The position numbers and the translations under genes are program-made. DNA of 64,000 nt, taken from Tragulus kanchil. Its lineage: Eukaryota; Chordata; Mammalia; Artiodactyla; Tragulidae. Under the pieces are notes generated by a model. It was not told the DNA's origin, did not search any database, and saw only the letters and a list, made by a program, of their open reading frames with translations. Location: positions 39,913,874 to 39,977,873 of the forward strand of contig JAIOJX010000003.1 of the NCBI GenBank assembly GCA_022376925.1, read 5' to 3'. The stretch's first letter is position 1. Every line of letters begins with the position of its first letter. Positions 58,103-64,000 of the stretch are shown piece after piece.

Positions 58103-59125
58103 ATCATCTTTGATCATTTTAAAAGTGGACTGTATGCTTATAGATTGCTTGCAGGTATTCAAGTGTTTTTTAAAGTAGAGCTGTGTCTGTGAATAAGGAA
58201 TGTAATGTTTATATGTGTAATCTAAGAAAACAGGATCTATGAAAATCTAACTTTTCTATAGGTTTAATGAGAAGTGATGATCTTTTTATATAAAGAGTCA
58301 GGAAAATGATTCTGTGGGTTTTTTAAAAAACCCAAGCTCTTCTAATGCTTCTAGAAACCATTTCATTGACAGTAGTTGGATTTGCACAAGATTTCGCAGG
58401 AGTATATTCATTGTATGAAATACCATAAGCCATGTGTACTTGAATAAATGTAATATTTAGAGAGGATTAAAGAACAAATAATTTGGAATAATACAACCCT
58501 ATGCAACCAGATGGTTTCTTTTGATGATGCATACTGCAGAATAATGAAAAATATATTGTCATAACTCAAGTGCATACTCATCCATCTGAAATTCTAGTTT
58601 TGCCTATTCTGATACAAAAATCCATGTCAGAGTTGGTTTATAAAGCAAAGGTGCCCACCACTGCTAAGAAACACGTGTGTCAAAACTGTCAGTTTAGGGA
58701 CATGACCTAACTTGAACGAGCTGAGACTGTGTTTTCAAATCAGAATCTTATTTGCCTGAGTAGCTTGAATCCATCAGAAGAACTTCAAGGAAAAGGATAG
58801 CATTTCTGCAGTGCTTCAGACCCAGGAATGTGATGATTCATACTTTATTATGAGCTGTGACACAAACAAGTGCATGTATTAACATATTATTAAGCATTCA
58901 CAGATGACTTACATTTGCAAAGTGCATAGTGAGTAAATCTTTGTGTTCACTAGACAATAGCAACTATATAAAGACAGGTAATAATACTGTAATAATAACA
59001 GTACAGTGATAACCTACAAAAATACTTTTCCAATTAAGGAAATTAAATGCTTTTTGAGAAAATTTCTCATACTGGAGTATGGCTTTATGTCTAGTTGTTC
59101 TGGTGTACAGGCAATTCTAAAATAG
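58103..59125. other. Unique DNA with a 20-base palindrome
   Basis: No recognised repeat or gene in about 1 kb. A perfect palindrome, TGGGTTTTTTAAAAAACCCA, is at 58315-58334. Confidence 0.55.
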
Positions 59126-59264
59126 GTGTTTTTTTTTTTCCTTTAAATTGAAGTATAGTCGATTTACAATGTTGTGTTAGTTTCAGCTGCATAGTTAAGT
59201 GATTCAGATATATATTTATATATGTGAAATACTATATATATATATACACATACATACATACACA

Positions 59265-59430
59265 GAAAACCTGGGTTTGATCCCTGAGTTGGAACAATCC
59301 CCTGGAGGAGGGTATGACAACCCGCTCCAGTATTCTTGCCTGGAGAATCCCATGGACAGAGAAGCCTGGCAGTCTGCATTCCATGGGATGCAAAGAGTTG
59401 AACATGATTGAGAAACTCAGTAAAGCACAT
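59265..59430 (+). mobile_element. Bov-tA SINE, partly truncated head
   Basis: CCTGGGTTTGATCCCTGAGT, CCAGTATTCTTGCCTGGAGA and ATGATTGAGAAACTCAGTAA. The first half of the tRNA-like head is missing. Confidence 0.88.
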
Positions 59431-59469
59431 GTATATGCGTGTGTGTGTGTGTATACATACATATATTGT

Positions 59470-59668
59470 GTTGTTGTTTACTTGTGTCGACTGTGACACC
59501 ATGGCCTGTAGCCCACCAGGCTTCTCTCTCCTTGATATTTCCCAGACAAGAATACTGCAGTGGGTTGACATTCCCTTTTCCAGGGGATCTTCCTGACCTA
59601 TGGATAGAACCAGCATCTTCTGCATTGCAGGCAGATTCTCTACCACTGAGCCACCAGGGAAGTCTGGA
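59470..59668 (-). mobile_element. Bov-tA SINE, opposed to the previous one
   Basis: TGTGTCGACTGTGACACCAT, CAGACAAGAATACTGCAGTG, TTCTGCATTGCAGGCAGATT and TACCACTGAGCCACCAGGGA. It faces tail-to-tail with 59265-59430 across a TG/TA stretch. Confidence 0.9.
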
Positions 59669-59959
59669 TGCCCTATGTATGCTTTTTTCTCAGATTCCTC
59701 CCCTTAAAGATTATTACAAAATATTGAATATAGTTGCTTGTGCTATATAGTAGATCTTTGGCATTTATTTTTATATAGTACTATGCATATGTTGATCTCA
59801 ATCTTCTAATGTATTTCTCCCTTATCCCTTTGGTAACCATAAGTTTATTTCTGTATCTGTGAGTCCATTTCTTAAAATCTTTGTTTTTGTATATAGTCAA
59901 TTCTAAAACATATTCTTTAGTCTCTGTTTCATCCCCCTTCCTGTAGAAAGAGCTTGCTG

Positions 59960-60325
59960 TGTTTGGAATGGAGAGCTTCTTGCTGTTTCCATCTCAGCTC
60001 AAATGCCACCTCCTCAGAGCAGTCACCATAAACCCCTGCTAAAGTCACTTTTTTTCTTAACCACTGCTCCCAAGACTTATCACATTAAGATATTTTTTTT
60101 TCATATGTAGCACTCCTCACAACCTGGAATCATTTTTTATTCATTATTTTATTTTCCCCATGTTGAGTCCTTCTTCCTGAATGGAAGCCCCATGGGAGAA
60201 ATATCCTATGCATACACCCAGGCACGGAGTCTCTGACAACTAGAAAAGCCTCCAGCACACAGTAGAGGTGCTCAGTAAAATGCTCATTCTGAGTGGATAA
60301 ATGCATAAATAAAGCGTTTGTAGTT
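59960..60325 (+). repeat. L2 3' end
   Basis: CAGCTCAAATGCCACCTCCT, CTTATCACATTAAGATATT, TCCTGAATGGAAGCCCCATG and CACAGTAGAGGTGCTCAGTA follow the L2 3' order ('ctcaaatgtcacctcc...gaatgtaagctccatgag...tagtaggtgctcaataaa'). Confidence 0.8.
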
Positions 60326-60329
60326 GACA

Positions 60330-61190
60330 TTATAATGGGCTTAATGTACTTTCATATTTTGTTATAGGATTGCATTTGTTAAGTATGATGGTCAAATACT
60401 AAAACAATGCCGGTTATTAGTATAGTATTTAATCCATTTATCGATGTTAAACATACTTTTTGCCTTTATGGAAGTCACATTCTGGAGGGGAAGAGAATAT
60501 TGTATAAATGTCATGAAAGGAAAATTTCAAGATACAAGAGTAGATTGTAAGGGGAGAAATTAATTGATTCTGCAGTAAATGCAGAAACCACTCTAGAAAT
60601 AATTTCTTTCCAGAAATGACCATATAAGTTATACCCCAAATTGGGACATCCTTTAGGGTAAAAAGTTGCAATAAGCATAATTAAATAATTTATTTCACCA
60701 CTATAACAGATTCTTGAAACACAGTAACAACAACCACAAAAAGAGGCTTGTTTGTTAAAAGACATATAAAGAGACATAGCAAGTTTGGTGGCCAGCCTTC
60801 AGGATGACCTTCAATTAGCCTCACCTCCTAGTATACACACCCTTATGGAGTCCCAACTCAAGTTGAATCAGGGTTGGACTGTGTGATTACAGAATATGGC
60901 AGGAGTAAGAGTGTGACATTTTAAGACTAGATCACAAAAGGCATCGTCACCTCTGCCTTTCTCTCTTGAATACTCACTTTGGAGGAAGTCAGTAGCCACA
61001 CAAATAACCTCAGAAGAGGCATGTGTGGGGAGGAAGTGGGACCTTCTTCAAACAACCAGCACTGCACTAACTTGACAATAAATAATGTGTGTGGATGCTC
61101 CAGGAAATTCATCCTCCAGCCCCCACCAGTCTAACAGATGCATGCAGTTCCCTAAACACGTTGACAGGAATCTCAAGAGAGACTTTAACC
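60330..61190. other. Unique DNA, no gene seen
   Basis: Contains the left boundary of duplication 17. No recognised repeat. Minus frames at 60447-60671 and 60511-60777 lack any domain. Confidence 0.5.
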
Positions 61191-62717
61191 AAGTTTGTTG
61201 TTGTTGTTCAGTCACCACATTGTGTCTGACTCCTCATGACCACATGGACTGCAGCACGCCAGGCTTTGCTGTCTCTCACCATCTCCTGGAGCTTGCCCAA
61301 GTTCATGTCCATTGAGTCAGTGATGCCATCCAGCCATCTCATCCTCTGTCACCCTCTTCTCTTTCTGCCCTCAATCTTTTCCAGCATCAGGGTCTTTTCC
61401 AATGAGTCACCTCTTCAAATGAGGTGGCCAAAGTACTCGGCCTTCAGCTTCAGCATCAGTCTTTCCAAAGAGTATTCAGGGTGCATTTCCTTTAAGATTG
61501 ACTGGTTTTATCTTGTTTCTTTCCAAGGGACTCTCAAAACTTTTCTCCTGCACCACATTTTGAAAGCATGGGTTCTTCATCTCTCTGCCTTCTTTATGGA
61601 AGTCCATGGAGAAGAGAATATTGTATAAATGTCATGAAAGGAAAATTTCAAGATACAAGAGTAGATTGTAAGGGGAGAAATTAATTGATTCTGCAGTAAA
61701 TGCAGAAACCACTCTAGAAATAATTTCTTTCCAGAAATGACCATATAAGTTATACCCCAAATTGGGACATCCTTTAGGGTAAAAAGTTGCAATAAGCATA
61801 ATTAAATAATTTATTTCACCACTATAACAGATTCTTGAAACACAGTAACAACAACCACAAAAAGAGGCTTGTTTGTTAAAAGACATATAAAGAGACATAG
61901 CAAGTTTGGTGGCCAGCCTTCAGGATGACCTTCAATTAGCCTCACCTCCTAGTATACACACCCTTATGGAGTCCCAACTCAAGTTGAATCAGGGTTGGAC
62001 TGTGTGATTACAGAATATGGCAGGAGTAAGAGTGTGACATTTTAAGACTAGATCACAAAAGGCATCGTCACCTCTGCCTTTCTCTCTTGAATACTCACTT
62101 TGGAGGAAGTCAGTAGCCACACAAATAACCTCAGAAGAGGCATGTGTGGGGAGGAAGTGGGACCTTCTTCAAACAACCAGCACTGCACTAACTTGACAAT
62201 AAATAATGTGTGTGGATGCTCCAGGAAATTCATCCTCCAGCCCCCACCAGTCTAACAGATGCATGCAGTTCCCTAAACACGTTGACAGGAATCTCAAGAG
62301 AGACTTTAACCAAGTTTGTTGTTGTTGTTCAGTCACCACATTGTGTCTGACTCCTCATGACCACATGGACTGCAGCACGCCAGGCTTTGCTGTCTCTCAC
62401 CATCTCCTGGAGCTTGCCCAAGTTCATGTCCATTGAGTCAGTGATGCCATCCAGCCATCTCATCCTCTGTCACCCTCTTCTCTTTCTGCCCTCAATCTTT
62501 TCCAGCATCAGGGTCTTTTCCAATGAGTCACCTCTTCAAATGAGGTGGCCAAAGTACTCGGCCTTCAGCTTCAGCATCAGTCTTTCCAAAGAGTATTCAG
62601 GGTGCATTTCCTTTAAGATTGACTGGTTTTATCTTGTTGCTTTCCAAGGGACTCTCAAAACTTTTCTCCTGCACCACATTTTGAAAGCATGGGTTCTTCA
62701 TCTCTCTGCCTTCTTTA
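60465..62717 (+). repeat. Tandem duplication 17 (offset about 1121)
   Basis: Copy 1 is about 60465-61592 and copy 2 about 61593-62717. At the join, CTTTATGGAAGTCCATGGAG shortens the original CTTTATGGAAGTCACATTCTGG sequence. One substitution is T at 61518 against G at 62639. The unit includes unique DNA and the 3' part of a minus-strand BovB. Confidence 0.94.
61195..61592 (-). mobile_element. BovB 3' end (copy 1, cut)
   Basis: TTGTTGTTGTTCAGTCACCA, CCATCTCATCCTCTGTCACC, GTCTTTTCCAATGAGTCACC and CAAGGGACTCTCAAAACTTT are BovB in reverse. Truncated at the duplication 17 junction. Confidence 0.92.
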
Positions 62718-63258
62718 TTGTCCAGCTCTCACATTCGCACATGACTCCTTGAAAAACGGCTAGACAGACCTTTTGTTGGCAAAGTGATGTCTTTTCTTTT
62801 TAACACACTGCCGAGGTTTGTCATAGTTTTCCTGCCAAAGAGTGATTGTCTTCTGATTTCATGGCTACAGTCACCATCTGCGGTGATTTTTCAGCCCATA
62901 AGATGAAATCTGTCACTGCTTCCATATTTTCCCCTTCTATTTGCCATGCAAGTGATGGGGCTAGGTGCCATGCTCTTAGTTTTTTTAATATTGAGTTTTA
63001 AGCTGGCTTTTTCACTTTCCTCCTTCATCAACATCAAGAGGCTCTTTAGTTGCTCTTTGCTTTCTGCCATTAGAGTGATATCATCCACATATCTGAAGGT
63101 GTTGATATTTCCTTTTGCAATCTTGATTTCAGCTTCTAAGTCATCCAGCCCAGTATTTTGCATGTTGTGCTCTGCATAAATTAAATAAGCAGGGTGATAA
63201 TAAACAGCTTTGTCATACTCCTTTCTTAATCCTGAACCAGTCAGTTGTTTCATACAGG
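62316..63258 (-). mobile_element. BovB LINE, minus strand, including RT region
   Basis: The uncut version of the 61195 element. It continues through TTTTGTTGGCAAAGTGATGT, CTACAGTCACCATCTGCGGT, TTTGCCATGCAAGTGATGGG and GCAGGGTGATAATAAACAGC. It is 5'-truncated near 63258. A (TTG)4 run marks its 3' end at 62317-62328. Confidence 0.93.
62891..63253 (-). pseudogene. BovB reverse-transcriptase fragment with YVDD
   Basis: A 120-codon open frame on the minus strand encodes part of the BovB RT palm and the following region. Residues 53-67 read FRYVDDITLMAES and onward, with the metal-binding pair at D57-D58. YHPAYLIYAEHNM lies before it and LKLNIKKTKSMAPSPI after it, in family order. The family motif is usually YADD, and YVDD is a tolerated variant in other RTs. 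It has no N-terminal endonuclease and ends at the 5' truncation of the element, so it is a relic. Confidence 0.85.
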
Positions 63259-63745
63259 AAAAAAGAAAATTTCTATTGTATAAAATCTATAAATTATAAA
63301 TGTTCTTTGTGTTAGGTTACTCCATTTATGGGGTAATTTGCTATGCAGCAATAAATAATACAACAAATAATGCAATATAATAATCTGCACTAGATGCTCA
63401 ATTCTTTCTGGAAAGAGACAAAAATTGCTATGAATTTATTTGGGTCAATTGACAACATTTTATATGGCTGTTAGATTAGATAAGATGAATATTACATCTA
63501 CTGATAGTGACTACTGTGATTCTAAAATAAGTACATTCTTACTCTTAGGAAATGCATGTCGAAGTCTAGGAATAAATGGCAAAATATATCATATCTGCAA
63601 CTTACTCTCAATGGTGATAGTAAAAGAAAGAGATAGTGACTAAAGCAAATAGGAGACAATCTTAAGTAGGTAAGTGTGGTTAAAGGATGTATGGCTCCTT
63701 ATGATCTAGCAATCCTACTCCTGGGTTTAAAAAATAAAATCAGAA
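63259..63745. other. AT-rich unique DNA
   Basis: No gene. CTAGCAATCCTACTCCTGGG at about 63706 hints at an L1 distal ORF2 end, but the match is too short to call. Confidence 0.45.
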
Positions 63746-64000
63746 ATCAGTCTTTCCAAAGAGTATTCAGGGTGCATTTCCTTTAAGATTGACTGGTTTT
63801 ATCTTGTTTCTTTCCAAGGGACTCTCAAAACTTTTCTCCTGCACCACATTTTGAAAGCATGGGTTCTTCATCTCTCTGCCTTCTTTATTGTCCAGCTCTC
63901 ACATTCGCACATGACTCCTTGAAAACGGCTAGACAGACCTTTTGTTGGCAAAGTGATGTCTTTTCTTTTTAACACACTGCCGAGGTTTGTCATAGTTTTC
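63746..64000 (-). mobile_element. BovB 3' part (third copy, truncated by window end)
   Basis: Same sequence as 62576-62830, placed here by duplication 18. Confidence 0.9.

Larger units (their letters stand above)
59126..59930 (-). mobile_element. L1 3' UTR interrupted by two SINEs
   Basis: AAATTGAAGTATAGTCGATT, ACAATGTTGTGTTAGTTTCA and GTTAAGTGATTCAGATATAT at 59144-59215 are the L1 3' end in reverse. The element resumes at about 59690 with GATTATTACAAAATATTGAA, GTTGCTTGTGCTATATAGTA and CCCTTTGGTAACCATAAGTT. TA and TG repeats plus two opposed Bov-tA SINEs lie between. Confidence 0.88.
62576..64000 (+). repeat. Tandem duplication 18 (offset 1170, runs off the window)
   Basis: Copy 1 is 62576-63745 and copy 2 starts 63746 at ATCAGTCTTTCCAAAGAG. 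The window ends inside copy 2. It overlaps duplication 17, so about 61455-61592, 62576-62717 and 63746-63887 are three copies. GAAAAACGGC at about 62752 is GAAAACGGC in copy 2. Confidence 0.93.

Noticed and set aside
59164..59646. 160-codon open frame on -
   Set aside because: It is built from two opposed Bov-tA SINEs and the repeat between them.
1..64000. CRISPR-like or satellite array
   Set aside because: The repeated units are pairs of long unrelated segments at scattered sites, not a short repeat with spacers or a homogeneous satellite.
1..64000. Endogenous retrovirus
   Set aside because: I saw no LTR pair, primer-binding site, or gag, pol or env-like frame. The only RT traces belong to BovB and L1.

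Overview
This window looks like non-coding nuclear DNA from a ruminant artiodactyl. The evidence is its interspersed repeats: many Bov-tA SINEs (tRNA-Glu-like head plus BovA body), several RTE-type BovB LINE pieces, a second tRNA-derived SINE resembling the CHR type, ruminant-style L1 3' ends, and older MIR, L2, MER5A and L1M remnants. The species cannot be fixed from the sequence. I found no protein-coding gene, no rRNA or tRNA gene, no CRISPR array and no prokaryotic signal. The longer open frames lie inside repeats or lack coding character.

The dominant structure is not biological annotation in the usual sense. At about 19 places, every 2 to 8 kb, a segment of 1.05 to 1.17 kb is followed directly by a second near-identical copy of itself. 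The copy 2 starts are near 28, 3215, 6186, 10594, 13143, 14964, 21281, 24195, 26272, 31058, 33790, 36107, 39079, 41576, 44353, 52537, 57002, 61593 and 63746. Breakpoints ignore element boundaries and cut through SINEs, L1 and BovB. Copies are almost identical except for single-base and homopolymer indels, plus a ragged, deletion-rich stretch at many junctions. About 20 kb of the 64 kb is redundant by my hand count. The best reading is unmerged overlaps between contig or gap-fill ends in a draft assembly. Real serial tandem duplication is the alternative. Collapsed, the window would hold about 44 kb.

Layout. 1-5100: Bov-tA and CHR-like SINEs in AT-rich unique DNA. 5590-8312: a degenerate BovB on +, interrupted by a duplication. 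8517-8838: a well-preserved CHR-like SINE with target-site duplications. 9400-16200: MIR, Bov-tA and BovB pieces spread over three duplications, two of them overlapping. 16200-20168: the second longest stretch without a duplication, SINE- and MIR-rich. 20169-27427: three duplications with BovB, Bov-tA, MER5A and L1 3' ends. 27428-34850: a Bov-tA split by an L1 insertion that may carry a 3' transduction, then SINE clusters. 35045-45519: MIR, L1M and L1 in four duplications. 45520-51422: the longest undisturbed stretch. 51423-54160: a CHR-like SINE next to an L1 whose 5' region is joined to its 3' end. 54990-60325: antisense L1 ORF2, Bov-tA, an L1 carrying an inverted pair of SINEs, and L2. 60465-64000: BovB on the minus strand with a recognisable YVDD reverse-transcriptase motif, cut by two overlapping duplications.

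Nothing here forms a pathway or operon. The useful product is a repeat map and a list of suspect assembly joints.
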